This document shows positions 39,904-47,975 of a stretch of DNA of 64,000 nt, piece by piece. The position numbers and the translations under genes are program-made. Numbering within the stretch: the stretch's first letter is position 1; the number at the start of each line of letters is the position of its first letter. The DNA is from CAZYVU01 sp964651435 (GTDB lineage: Bacteria > Desulfobacterota > Syntrophorhabdia > Syntrophorhabdales > CAYQXL01), in contig CAZYVU010000011.1 in assembly GCA_964651435.1 (NCBI GenBank), positions 1 through 64,000 on the forward strand, read 5' to 3'. Below the pieces are notes generated by a model, which was not told the DNA's origin, did not search any database, and saw nothing but the letters and a program-made list of their open reading frames with translations.

Positions 39904-41894
39904 TATTCGATGGCCACGGCCCTGAGTACCTCGTCTACCGTTGTCAATCCTTCCCGCAGCAGGTTGCAGGCGTATGTTTTCAGTGTCCTCATGCCGCTCC
40001 TGACAGCCTCTTCCTTAAGGGCCTGAGCATCGGCGCCGGCGGCGATAAGGTGGCGCAAGGTCTCCGTAACCGGCATGACCTCAAAGATGGCTATCCTGTT
40101 GCGGTAGCCTGTGTAGTTGCAGTTGGGGCAACCGGCGCCCTGACGCAGCGTGATGCCGGGCTCGAGCCCCAGATAGTCGATTGTCGTCCTGTCAGGTCTG
40201 TATTCCGTTGAGCAGCTTTCGCAAACCCGCCGGACGAGCCGCTGCGCCACGATTCCGAGCATTGAGGTGGCCAGGAGAAAGGGCTCGATGCCCATCTCGA
40301 TGAGTCGCACGCAGGTCGACGGTGCATCGTTGGCGTGAAGGGTGGTGAAGACCAGGTGCCCTGTCAAGGCGGCCTCAATGGCAATCTTCGCCGTCTCCCG
40401 GTCCCGTGTCTCGCCGACCAGGAGGACATCGGGGTCTTGCCGGAGAAAGGCCCGCAACACCCGGGAAAAATCGAGCCCAATGTCGGGGTTCACCTGTACC
40501 TGATTGACGCCGTCGAGGTCGTACTCGATAGGATCTTCGACGGTGCATATGTTGACCTCGGGGCGGTTCAGTTCCGCAAGCGCGCTGTAGAGCGTCGTGG
40601 TCTTGCCCGAACCGGTGGGTCCCGTGACGTAGATGATGCCGTAGGGCTTCGAGATCATCTCCCTGATGAGCCGAAGCGTCCTGCCGTCGGTTACGAAGCG
40701 TTCGAGGCTGAACGTCCCGCGTCCCTTGTCGAGAATCCTGATGACGATTTTTTCGCCGAATTTTGCAGGAATGGTCGAGACGCGGAAGTCGACGGAGCGG
40801 CCGTCGAGGCGCACGGTGATTCTGCCGTCCTGCGGGAGCCTCCGTTCCGTTATGTCGAGGCGCGAAAGGATTTTGATCCTGCTCGCCAGCGGGGGATAGA
40901 CCTTCCTGGGTAAGGACTGGTGCTCATGGAGCACCCCGTCGACGCGGTAGCGGACGGCAAGGGCCTTTTCACGCGGTTCGAGATGGATGTCGCTTGCCCC
41001 TTTCTTGAGGGCGGCGGCGATGATGGTATTTGCCAGCCGGATGATGGGGGCGTCGTCCGCCTCCCGCTCAAGGTCGGAAATGGCCATATCCGTGTCGGGG
41101 TTTGTGTCCCCTATGTCTCTTAGCAGGTCGTCGGACGCCATGTCCTCGGGCAGGGGGCTGATGTGAGCCTCCTGAGACAGGTCACCTGCCGGACCACCGG
41201 TCCGTGACGCCGTCTCCATGAATCGCTCGAAGTCGTCGTCCGAAATGGCCACCGGCTCGATGGTGACAAAGCCCCTCAAGAACCTCTTCACATCGTCCAG
41301 CGCAGGAAGGTCGAGCGGATTGGTCATGGCGAGGAGGAGCGTGCCCCGGGACGCCGTCACCGGAACGACCCTGTACTTCTGAAGAAGCTGGGGAGGGAGA
41401 AGTGATGCAACCTCAGTGGCCGGCGGGACGTTGGAAAGGGAGATGAAGTTGATGCCCCGTGCGGAGCTCAGATTGTCGAGCCTTTCCGCCAGTATCCTGT
41501 TGAGGGTGACGGCGAGGCTGGGGTTCTGCCCGAGAAAAAGCAGAAAGGCGTCACGATGAAGGACAAAGACCTCCACGGGCTCGTCGGCCGCCTGAACCGT
41601 TGCCGATCGGGGCCGGTCCGTGAGGAGCGCCATCTCACCGAAACAGTCGCCGGGTCCCAGGGTCGCTATGGTCAGGTCCACACCGAGCGACGATTCCCGC
41701 TTTTTCACAAGGACCCGTCCGGCCTTCACCAAGAAAAAGGAATCACCCGGCGCCCCCTCGCGCATGACGATGGCTCCCGGCGGGTAGACGGCCTCCCTCA
41801 GTTCGGCTGCGAGGGTGCCCACCTGCTCCCTTGAAAAGCCGTGAAACAGCTCCTGGCCTTCAAGGAAGGATACTCTGCCATCGTCGTTCTGCAT
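39903..41894 (-). CDS. Cyclic-nucleotide-binding domain fused to a PilB/GspE-type ATPase
   Basis: 663 residues from ATG 41894, preceded by GGGGGAG 6 nt upstream; ATG 41909 would add MGESC. Residues about 8-125 form a CRP-type cyclic-nucleotide domain with an intact phosphate-binding cassette, FGEMALLTDRPRSATV. An MshEN-like segment (150-215) and an acidic linker precede a complete ATPase: Walker A GPTGSGKTTTLYS, Asp box VEDPIEYDL, Walker B VGETRDRETAK, His box TLHANDAPST, and CESC/CPNC zinc site. No pilin or platform gene is adjacent, so it is an orphan relative to the T2SS GspE. Confidence 0.88.
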   Translation of the reverse strand: MQNDDGRVSFLEGQELFHGFSREQVGTLAAELREAVYPPGAIVMREGAPGDSFFLVKAGRVLVKKRESSLGVDLTIATLGPGDCFGEMALLTDRPRSATVQAADEPVEVFVLHRDAFLLFLGQNPSLAVTLNRILAERLDNLSSARGINFISLSNVPPATEVASLLPPQLLQKYRVVPVTASRGTLLLAMTNPLDLPALDDVKRFLRGFVTIEPVAISDDDFERFMETASRTGGPAGDLSQEAHISPLPEDMASDDLLRDIGDTNPDTDMAISDLEREADDAPIIRLANTIIAAALKKGASDIHLEPREKALAVRYRVDGVLHEHQSLPRKVYPPLASRIKILSRLDITERRLPQDGRITVRLDGRSVDFRVSTIPAKFGEKIVIRILDKGRGTFSLERFVTDGRTLRLIREMISKPYGIIYVTGPTGSGKTTTLYSALAELNRPEVNICTVEDPIEYDLDGVNQVQVNPDIGLDFSRVLRAFLRQDPDVLLVGETRDRETAKIAIEAALTGHLVFTTLHANDAPSTCVRLIEMGIEPFLLATSMLGIVAQRLVRRVCESCSTEYRPDRTTIDYLGLEPGITLRQGAGCPNCNYTGYRNRIAIFEVMPVTETLRHLIAAGADAQALKEEAVRSGMRTLKTYACNLLREGLTTVDEVLRAVAIE

Positions 41895-42016
41895 GCAAGA
41901 CTCCCCCATGTGTGCTGTCGTCTGAAGGAAAGACCATAGAAAACGTGGTTTTGTTTCGGTCTTGTCAGGATACCACAGCGCGGGGCGTCATTGCAAAGAT
42001 TGCGGTCAGCCGGTAC

Positions 42017-43234
42017 TCAGTTGAGGAGGAGGGGTTTCGCCCTTCCTGTGAGCTGCTTGATGGCGTCCTTGAGGCCGTCGAGGGTGAGCTCGAACATAGG
42101 AAAGACCTTGCCGATGCTGTCGACGGTGTAGTGATTCCAGTAAGACTTGTGGGTGGGGTTGAGCCACACGGCGTGGGGAAAGTGCTGTTTGATCTTGATA
42201 AGCCATTCGACGCCCGGCTTGTCGTTGGTGTAAAAATAGTCGATGCAGCCATTGATATCGAAGAGCTCCGAGTATGCCATTCTCGCGTCCCCGACAATAA
42301 TTACCTTGTAACCGCTGTGATAGGTGCGGAAAAGCTTCTCCGTGGGGAGGTGCTTGTAATTGGCCATGTCCTCGTAAATATCCTGATAGATGCAGTTGTG
42401 AAAGAAGTAGTATTTGAAGTCCTTGAAGTGATCGGTCTGGGAGGCTGCGGAAAAAAGGCGCTCGCATAGTTCCGTGTAGGGCAGCATGGATCCCCCCGTA
42501 TCCATAAGCAGAAGGAGACGAACGGTGTTTTCCCGCGATTTGCCGAAGACAAGCTCGATCTCGCCACCCTCTTTGGCTGTCTTGTCGATCGTCTGCTCCA
42601 CATCGAGCTCCTCGAGGATGCCGTCCCGCTTTAGCTCCCGGAGCTTCTTCAGGGCCATCTTGGTCTGCCGAACATCGAGGATAAGATCGTTCCGGTAATT
42701 CCTGAAGTGCCGTTCCCCGGCAACCTTGGCTGCCGACTGCATCCACGACTCTCCGCCGACGCGGATGCCACCGGGGTGGTGTCCGTAAGCCCCGAAGGGC
42801 GATGTCCCTCCCGTGCCGATCCACTTGTGGCCGCCGTCATGGCGCTCCTTTTGCTCCTTCAGCCGCTCCTTGAACTGCCTCATGAGCTCTTCCATGTCGT
42901 GCTGTTTCCGGAACTCCTCGATCTGCTGCTGAAACTCGGCCATCTCATCGGGTGTAAGTCGAGGGAGACGATGGAGAGGGTTCTCCAGCCAGTCCATTAC
43001 TTTGTCGAGCTCCACCGCCTCCGTTGCTATTCCGCCGAAATACTCCTGAAAGGCCAGATCAAACTGGTCGTAAAAGGCCTCGCTCTTGACGAGAAATGCC
43101 CGGCCTACGTAATACAGGTGGTTGATGCTTGACTGGAAGTGCCCCTCGTAGAGGGCTTCCATAAAAGAGACCCACTCGGTGACAGAAACGGGCACACCTT
43201 TCTTCCTGAGCAGGTAGAAGAAACCTGTGAACAT
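42017..43234 (-). CDS. CoxE-like VWA-domain protein
   Basis: 405 residues. An N-terminal helical region (KKGVPVSVTEWVSFMEAL) and a charged coiled-coil near 110-135 precede a von Willebrand A-like domain starting LLLLMDTGGSMLPY. The MIDAS motif is DTGGS, with Gly at the second Ser position of DxSxS, so metal binding may be weakened. CoxE-type proteins work with MoxR ATPases in maturing or remodelling partner enzymes. It starts 3 bp after the MoxR gene. The client is unknown. The 41895-42016 gap upstream of the ATPase gene shows no gene. Confidence 0.85.
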   Translation of the reverse strand: MFTGFFYLLRKKGVPVSVTEWVSFMEALYEGHFQSSINHLYYVGRAFLVKSEAFYDQFDLAFQEYFGGIATEAVELDKVMDWLENPLHRLPRLTPDEMAEFQQQIEEFRKQHDMEELMRQFKERLKEQKERHDGGHKWIGTGGTSPFGAYGHHPGGIRVGGESWMQSAAKVAGERHFRNYRNDLILDVRQTKMALKKLRELKRDGILEELDVEQTIDKTAKEGGEIELVFGKSRENTVRLLLLMDTGGSMLPYTELCERLFSAASQTDHFKDFKYYFFHNCIYQDIYEDMANYKHLPTEKLFRTYHSGYKVIIVGDARMAYSELFDINGCIDYFYTNDKPGVEWLIKIKQHFPHAVWLNPTHKSYWNHYTVDSIGKVFPMFELTLDGLKDAIKQLTGRAKPLLLN

Positions 43235-43237
43235 CTG

Positions 43238-44101
43238 TTAGTAGCGCCTCCTGAAAGAAAAGCCACCGCCACCGCCGCTGCCGGTCGAGACCTTGACAAA
43301 GCGGTCCGTGTCCTGCTCGTTCTTGAGCAGCGTGCCGAGGAAGGGTATTTCAGAGGTAATCTTGTCGGGATGGATGCCGCCGAGGGCCAGGGCCTTGATC
43401 CAATCAAGGAGCTCGCTCGTCGAAGGCTTTTTCTTCAGGCCGTCGACCTCGCGAATCCAGTAAAACTTCTTGATGGCCTCCCTGACAACCTTGCTTTCGA
43501 TGTCCGGGTAGTGGACCTTGACGATCTTCTCCATCATCTCCTCGTCGGGAAACTCGATGTAGTGAAAGATGCACCGTCTCAGGAAGGCGTCGGGAAGCTC
43601 TTTCTCGGAGTTGCTCGTGATGATGACGATGGGTCTATGCTTGGCCCTCACCTCCTCGTCCAGCTCGTGAATGTGAAAAGACATCTCGTCCAGCTCGTTA
43701 AGAAGGTCGTTGGGAAACTCGATGTCGGCCTTGTCTATCTCGTCGATGAGGAGCACGACGCGCTCTTCGGACATGAACGCCTGGCCCAGCTTACCATGCT
43801 TAATGTAGAGGCGAATATCGGAGACGTCTTTATCTTTGAACCTGGCGTCGTTAAGCCTCTGAACGGTATCGTAAACGTAGAGGCCGTCCCGTGCCTTTGT
43901 TGTTGACTTGATGTTCCAAATGAGGATTTTTTTGGCAAGGGCCCTGGCGATACTATGGGCGAGAAGTGTCTTGCCCGTGCCCGGCTCCCCTTTTATGACG
44001 AGCGGTTTCCCAAGGGCTATGGCGACGTTGACGATCTCCATGAGGGCCTTGGAGGCGATGTAGTCGTCGCTTCCCTTATAACCTTGACCAGATTGTGCCA
44101 T
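43238..44101 (-). CDS. MoxR-family AAA+ ATPase
   Basis: 287 residues from ATG 44101, which has GGAGG 7 nt upstream; the upstream frame to 44188 crosses the promoter and is not used. Walker A is KGEPGTGKTLLAHSIA, Walker B VVLLIDEIDKAD, sensor 1 IVIITSNSEKEL, and the Arg-finger region DAFLRRCIFHYIEFP, all as in MoxR ATPases. The C-terminus is Gly-rich (STGSGGGGGFSFRRRY). Paired with the VWA gene; the two probably form one ATPase-adaptor complex under the operator at 44122-44137. Confidence 0.9.
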   Translation of the reverse strand: MAQSGQGYKGSDDYIASKALMEIVNVAIALGKPLVIKGEPGTGKTLLAHSIARALAKKILIWNIKSTTKARDGLYVYDTVQRLNDARFKDKDVSDIRLYIKHGKLGQAFMSEERVVLLIDEIDKADIEFPNDLLNELDEMSFHIHELDEEVRAKHRPIVIITSNSEKELPDAFLRRCIFHYIEFPDEEMMEKIVKVHYPDIESKVVREAIKKFYWIREVDGLKKKPSTSELLDWIKALALGGIHPDKITSEIPFLGTLLKNEQDTDRFVKVSTGSGGGGGFSFRRRY

Positions 44102-44121
44102 TCGCGATCCTCCTGACAGTA

Positions 44122-44169
44122 AGTGAAAAATGTCACTAATAGTATAAGGTTTGCCTCCTCTATTGTCAA
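44122..44169 (-). promoter_or_regulatory. moxR-VWA promoter with palindromic operator
   Basis: On the minus strand TTGACA (44169-44164) and TATACT (44146-44141) are 17 bp apart, near consensus. Four bases after the -10 lies the inverted repeat AGTGACATTTTTCACT (44137-44122), with a slightly longer imperfect symmetry. It covers the predicted start, an ideal repressor position. It is not a good Rex box (AGTGA rather than TGTGAA half-sites). Confidence 0.68.
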
Positions 44170-44249
44170 TGAAGGTGATTACTTGCATATTTGGAGAAGC
44201 CTGCTATAAGTGAGAATAAGAGCGCGATCATATGAAGGGAGGCAGTACC

Positions 44250-44438
44250 ATGGTGACAGTCCAACTGAATGAGGAAGAGGCAAAGGTATTGCAGAACATC
44301 CTGGAAAACTATCACTCGCACCTGAGACTGGAGATTGTGGGAACGTACAAGAGGGAGTTCCGGCAAGCCCTGAAGGACAGGGAGAAGTTCCTGAACGAGA
44401 TCATCGGACGGCTGGAAAAGGCGAGGGAGGTGTCCTGA
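44250..44438 (+). CDS. Small helical protein of unknown function
   Basis: 62 residues from ATG 44250, with GGGAGG at 44238-44243. The sequence (VTVQLNEEEAKVLQNILENY ... IIGRLEKAREVS) is charged and predicted to be a helical hairpin or coiled coil. A possible promoter is TTGCAT (44183-44188), 16 bp, TATAAG (44205-44210). It is divergent from the MoxR gene and shares its control region. I do not recognise a family. Confidence 0.7.
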   Translation: MVTVQLNEEEAKVLQNILENYHSHLRLEIVGTYKREFRQALKDREKFLNEIIGRLEKAREVS

Positions 44439-44453
44439 AAACAAACTTTTCTA

Positions 44454-44482
44454 TTGACAGAAAGTTATATTTTCAATTAAAT
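44454..44482 (+). promoter_or_regulatory. Promoter of the attenuated aminotransferase operon
   Basis: TTGACA (44454-44459), a 17-bp spacer, and TTAAAT (44477-44482). The transcript would begin near 44489 and carry a leader of about 180 nt before the first aminotransferase. Confidence 0.65.
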
Positions 44483-44506
44483 ATCGGTATGGATATGGAG
44501 AAGGCA

Positions 44507-44572
44507 ATGTCAGCAATCGATTTTGGTTACTTTTACTTTAGGAACTCGCACCCGGGCATACTCGCGCTCTGA
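44507..44572 (+). CDS. Leader peptide rich in Phe and Tyr (attenuator)
   Basis: A 21-codon reading frame from ATG 44507, with GGAGAAGG (44497-44504) as ribosome site. An in-frame ATG at 44489 would make 27 codons. It contains the run FGYFYF followed by RNSHPG and stops at TGA 44570-44572, ahead of two terminators. Leader peptides of this type (for example pheA and pheST leaders) sense charged tRNA-Phe or tRNA-Tyr. Here stalling in the FGYFYF run would leave GCACCC (44548-44553) near the ribosome and alter folding downstream. Confidence 0.7.
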   Translation: MSAIDFGYFYFRNSHPGILAL

Positions 44573-44582
44573 ATGAGCTTGA

Positions 44583-44615
44583 GGGCCATGGGTGCAAGCC
44601 CATGGTCCTTTTTTT
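44583..44615 (+). terminator. Attenuator terminator 1
   Basis: GGGCCATGGG (44583-44592) pairs with CCCATGGTCC (44599-44608), one G-U pair, 6-nt loop, then T7. Its 5' arm and loop include GGGTGC (44590-44595), complementary to GCACCC (44548-44553) at the end of the leader peptide, which could act as antiterminator. Confidence 0.82.
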
Positions 44616-44621
44616 GTGTCG

Positions 44622-44649
44622 GGCCATGGCGGTGACCATGGCCTTTTTT
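44622..44649 (+). terminator. Attenuator terminator 2
   Basis: GGCCATGG (44622-44629) pairs perfectly with CCATGGCC (44636-44643), 6-nt loop, then T6. It shares the CCATGG core with terminator 1, so the arms of the two hairpins can also cross-pair. It ends 17 bp before the aminotransferase start. Confidence 0.82.
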
Positions 44650-44666
44650 GTTTCCTGGAGGATGGC

Positions 44667-45857
44667 ATGATTGTGTCGCGCAACGTACAAAGACAGATGG
44701 AAGAAACAGGGTGGATCAGAAGGATGTTCGAGGAAGGCATCATGATGAAGAAGACCTACGGAGAAGACAGGGTCTTCGATTTCTCGCTGGGCAACCCCGT
44801 GGTGGAGCCGCCCGGAAAGCTGAAAGAGGCACTCCTCGATGCCCTTCGGGAGCCGTCGCCGGGGATGCACCGGTACATGCCCAACAACGGGTTCGAGGGC
44901 GTGCGGGCCGATATCGCCGACTATCTCAGGGGTCGCTACGGCCAAGATTTTTCGGCCAAACACATCTACATGACGGCGGGAAGTGCCGGCGGCCTCAATA
45001 TACTCTTGAAGAGCATGCTCGGCAAGGGCGACGAGGTTATTGTCCCTTCGCCGTACTTTATGGAGTTTAAATATTACATAGAGAGTCATGGCGGGATAAT
45101 CCGGACCGTCGATGCGGACGACGAGTTTCAAATAGATGTTGCGGCGATCGATCGTGCGATTACAAGGAAGACAAAGGCCATCATCCTCAACAGCCCGAAC
45201 AACCCGACGGGCGTTGTGTACCGTGAGGACAGGCTGAGGGAGCTTGCGGCACTTCTCTACGGACACCGGGAGAAGGGCAGGACAATCTATCTCATTACGG
45301 ACGATGCTTACCGAAAGGTGGTCTACGAAGGTATGGAGTTGCCCAACGTCTTTGCGCTCTACGACTTCACCGTGTCGGTGACGTCGCACTCAAAGGACCT
45401 GGCCCTGCCGGGGGAGCGAATCGGGTACATGGCCATCTCCCCGCAGATTGCCGAGGTGGATCAACTGGTTTCCGCCCTTATGTTTTCGAGCCGTGCCTTG
45501 GGCTTCGTCAACGCCCCGGCCCTGTTTCAGCGGGTTGTGGGCAAATTCCAGAACAATTCGGTGGATATCAAGGACTACGAGGCGAAAAGGGACGTGCTCT
45601 ATGACACCTTGATAGAGGCGGGGTTTCATTGCACCAAGCCTATGGGCGCCTTCTATCTCTTTCCGCGGTCGCCCATCGAAGACGAGGTTGAGTTTGTTCG
45701 GGAGTTGCAGCGCGAGGAAAGGATTCTGGTCGTTCCGGGAAGGGGTTTCGGCAAGAAGGGTTATTTCAGAATTGCCTACTGTGTCCCCATGGAAAAGATT
45801 ACCGGTGCCCTGGATGGGCTTAGGCGCACCGGCGAACGCTATAACTTAAAGGGGTAG
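44667..45857 (+). CDS. Class I/II PLP aminotransferase (aromatic amino acid type by leader)
   Basis: 396 residues from ATG 44667, with GGAGG 5 nt upstream. The fold-type I signature is complete: FSLGNPVVEPP near the N-terminus, AGSAGGLNILLKSML, NSPNNPTGVVY, the PLP-Lys in VTSHSKDLALPGERIGYM, and a C-terminal GYFRIAYCV with the substrate-carboxylate Arg. The Phe/Tyr-rich leader peptide argues for a role in phenylalanine or tyrosine metabolism (phenylpyruvate or hydroxyphenylpyruvate transamination). Specificity is otherwise unproven. A close paralogue follows 4 bp downstream. Confidence 0.87.
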   Translation: MIVSRNVQRQMEETGWIRRMFEEGIMMKKTYGEDRVFDFSLGNPVVEPPGKLKEALLDALREPSPGMHRYMPNNGFEGVRADIADYLRGRYGQDFSAKHIYMTAGSAGGLNILLKSMLGKGDEVIVPSPYFMEFKYYIESHGGIIRTVDADDEFQIDVAAIDRAITRKTKAIILNSPNNPTGVVYREDRLRELAALLYGHREKGRTIYLITDDAYRKVVYEGMELPNVFALYDFTVSVTSHSKDLALPGERIGYMAISPQIAEVDQLVSALMFSSRALGFVNAPALFQRVVGKFQNNSVDIKDYEAKRDVLYDTLIEAGFHCTKPMGAFYLFPRSPIEDEVEFVRELQREERILVVPGRGFGKKGYFRIAYCVPMEKITGALDGLRRTGERYNLKG

Positions 45858-45861
45858 TGCC

Positions 45862-47046
45862 ATGCCAATTTCACGAAAGATTTCAGCCCTTATGAAGGAT
45901 TCTTCCTGGATCAGGGCTATGTTTGAGGAAGGCGAGAAACTGAAGAAGAAATACGGACCGGAGAATGTCTTCGATTTTTCTCTGGGAAACCCTATCGCGG
46001 AGCCGCCGAAGGAACTGAAGGAGGAACTGCTCCGCATCGTCACGTCGGATGCCCGTGGAATGCACAGGTACATGACGAACAGCGGCTACGAGGAGGTGAG
46101 GGAGAGCATTGCCCTTTTTCACGCCGGAAAGACGGGCCTGCCTTTCACAAGGGACCACATCGTTATGACCGTCGGCTCGGCCGGGGGGCTGAACGTTGCC
46201 CTGAAGGCCATTCTCGATCCCGGCGATGAGGTGATAGTCCCCCGTCCGTACTTCGTTGAGTTTCGTTTCTACATAGAAAATCATGCAGGTTCTATGGTGC
46301 TCGTGGACAGCCGCGAAGATTTTCAGCTCGACATCGAAAAGATTCGCCAGGCCATAACGCGAAAAACGAAGGCCATTATCGTCAACTCTCCCCACAACCC
46401 CACGGGCGTGGTCTATTCGGAGGAGACCCTGAAGGCCCTCGTCGCCCTTCTCGAAGAGCGGAAGAAGAAGGGCCACAGGATCTACCTTATCTCTGATGAG
46501 GCCTACCGCAAGATTGTTTACGACGGCGCACCGTTCCCGAACCTTTTCAGGCTCTACGATGAGACGATTGTCATTACGTCCCACTCGAAAGACCTTGCAC
46601 TGCCGGGGGAGCGCATCGGCTATGTGGCTGCCTCTCCGCTCATCAAAAACGGACGGGCCCTCATGGATGCCATGATCTTTGCCAACAGGATTCTGGGGTT
46701 TATCAACGCCCCGGCCATGATGCAGCGGCTTGTGGGTAAGTTTCAGGAAAACAGCATCGACATAGCCGACTACCAGAGGAAGCGCGACCTGCTCTGTGGC
46801 ATACTCACCGGGGCGGGCTATGAGGTCGTCAAGCCCATGGGGGCCTTCTACGTTTTTCCGAAATCACCCATGGCCGACGACGTGCAGTTCATTCGGGCCC
46901 TGCAGAGGCACCATATACTGGCCGTGCCGGGAGTGGGGTTCGGAACGCCGGGGTATTTCCGTCTCGCCTACTGCGTCGACACCACTGTGATAGAGCGGTC
47001 TGCACCGTATTTTGTGGAGGCAATAGAGGACGTGCGGCGGGGTTAG
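45862..47046 (+). CDS. Class I/II PLP aminotransferase, paralogue of the preceding gene
   Basis: 394 residues, clearly related to its neighbour along the whole length: FSLGNPIAEPPKEL, GSAGGLNVALKAIL, NSPHNPTGVVY, TSHSKDLALPGERIGYV and GYFRLAYCV. The pair looks like a tandem duplication retained under common attenuation, perhaps with divided specificity. The C-terminal region differs most. The gene starts 4 bp after its paralogue and its last 4 bp overlap the convergent bioD. Confidence 0.87.
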   Translation: MPISRKISALMKDSSWIRAMFEEGEKLKKKYGPENVFDFSLGNPIAEPPKELKEELLRIVTSDARGMHRYMTNSGYEEVRESIALFHAGKTGLPFTRDHIVMTVGSAGGLNVALKAILDPGDEVIVPRPYFVEFRFYIENHAGSMVLVDSREDFQLDIEKIRQAITRKTKAIIVNSPHNPTGVVYSEETLKALVALLEERKKKGHRIYLISDEAYRKIVYDGAPFPNLFRLYDETIVITSHSKDLALPGERIGYVAASPLIKNGRALMDAMIFANRILGFINAPAMMQRLVGKFQENSIDIADYQRKRDLLCGILTGAGYEVVKPMGAFYVFPKSPMADDVQFIRALQRHHILAVPGVGFGTPGYFRLAYCVDTTVIERSAPYFVEAIEDVRRG

Positions 47047-47759
47047 AGCGCGGCGAGGATCTTGTCTGTGTCGATGTGGCGGGCGAAGGCTTCCGCCAGC
47101 AGGGCCCGGTCGACCTGTCCTCCCAGGAGGCCCTTTCGGTGGGGGAAAGTGCCGAGAAGGGGCACATCGAGATAGTGCTTCAGAACCTCGGGATTTGTCT
47201 TGGCCGCCAGGTCTCCTGCACCCTCCGTATCATTGAGAATGACGCCGATGACGGGGACGTCGTGGGATTTGAGGTAACGGCAGGTAAGGAGCGTGTGGTT
47301 GATGGTGCCGAGGCCCAACCGGGAGACAACGATGACAGGGGCCTTCCACCGCTTGATGAGGTCGAGGTAGAAGAAACCGTCTTTGATGGGAACGAGAATG
47401 CCTCCGGCCCCTTCCACAATGGTTACGTCGTGTCCCGCCAGAATGGTACGGTATATCTTGTCGAGCACGTCAAGATCGATGGAGACCCCGGCTATCATTG
47501 CGGCCACTTCCGGAGCAAGGGGCGCTTCAAAGGTGTAGGGGCTGACCATGTCAAGATCGTCTGTGCTTCCCGACGCCTCTTTAAGGCAAATTGCGTCCCA
47601 GGGGAGAGAATCCTTGTCGCGCTTCGCCAGTCCGCTCTCAAAGGGCTTCATGACGCCTACGTTGAGTCCCTTGGAGACGGAGAGAAAAGCGGACAGCGAT
47701 GCCCCTATGTGGGTCTTGCCCACGCCCGTATCCGTTCCTGTGATAAATAGCGGTTTCAT
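47043..47759 (-). CDS. bioD: Dethiobiotin synthetase BioD
   Basis: 238 residues, the usual size. The P-loop FITGTDTGVGKTHIGASL is at the N-terminus, followed by MKPFESGL, the conserved substrate Lys region, and EGAGGILVPI. It makes dethiobiotin from 7,8-diaminopelargonate, CO2 and ATP. No other biotin gene is in the window. The start overlaps the stop of the small membrane protein gene (TGATG), so it is co-transcribed with it and perhaps with rex. Confidence 0.93.
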   Translation of the reverse strand: MKPLFITGTDTGVGKTHIGASLSAFLSVSKGLNVGVMKPFESGLAKRDKDSLPWDAICLKEASGSTDDLDMVSPYTFEAPLAPEVAAMIAGVSIDLDVLDKIYRTILAGHDVTIVEGAGGILVPIKDGFFYLDLIKRWKAPVIVVSRLGLGTINHTLLTCRYLKSHDVPVIGVILNDTEGAGDLAAKTNPEVLKHYLDVPLLGTFPHRKGLLGGQVDRALLAEAFARHIDTDKILAAL

Positions 47760-47968
47760 CAGCGGACGATGGACGATAAGAGTATGGCGAGGCCGATAAA
47801 GACGGAGGCGAAGACGATGGCGAGCCCTATGTTCCCATCCTCGCCAATCTGTTTCTCAAAGCTCGGTGACAGCGAGGCCCCGACCACCTTCATGGATACA
47901 AGGACGATGAGCATGTACGCCGCCGCATAAACGAACATGCTGATAATGGTCTCGATGGTCTTCCACAT
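47759..47968 (-). CDS. Small two-helix membrane protein of unknown function
   Basis: 69 residues with two hydrophobic helices (about 8-28 and 47-68) joined by a short loop rich in polar residues (SLSPSFEKQIGEDGNIG). The C-terminal helix (IGLAIVFASVFIGLAILLSS) resembles DUF350-type small membrane proteins, but this is a weak resemblance. It lies 7 bp after rex and overlaps the bioD start. Confidence 0.65.
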   Translation of the reverse strand: MWKTIETIISMFVYAAAYMLIVLVSMKVVGASLSPSFEKQIGEDGNIGLAIVFASVFIGLAILLSSIVR

Positions 47969-47975
47969 AGAGAAT

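Noticed and set aside
44122..44137. Third Rex box before the MoxR gene
   Set aside because: The half-sites are AGTGA/TCACT with a 6-bp spacer, not TGTGAA/TTCACA with 4 bp, so it is treated as an operator for another regulator.
44667..47046. LL-diaminopimelate aminotransferase (dapL) among the two aminotransferases
   Set aside because: The N-terminal region and motifs do not resemble DapL. The genes are on the opposite strand from the dap run, and the leader peptide is rich in Phe/Tyr, not Lys.
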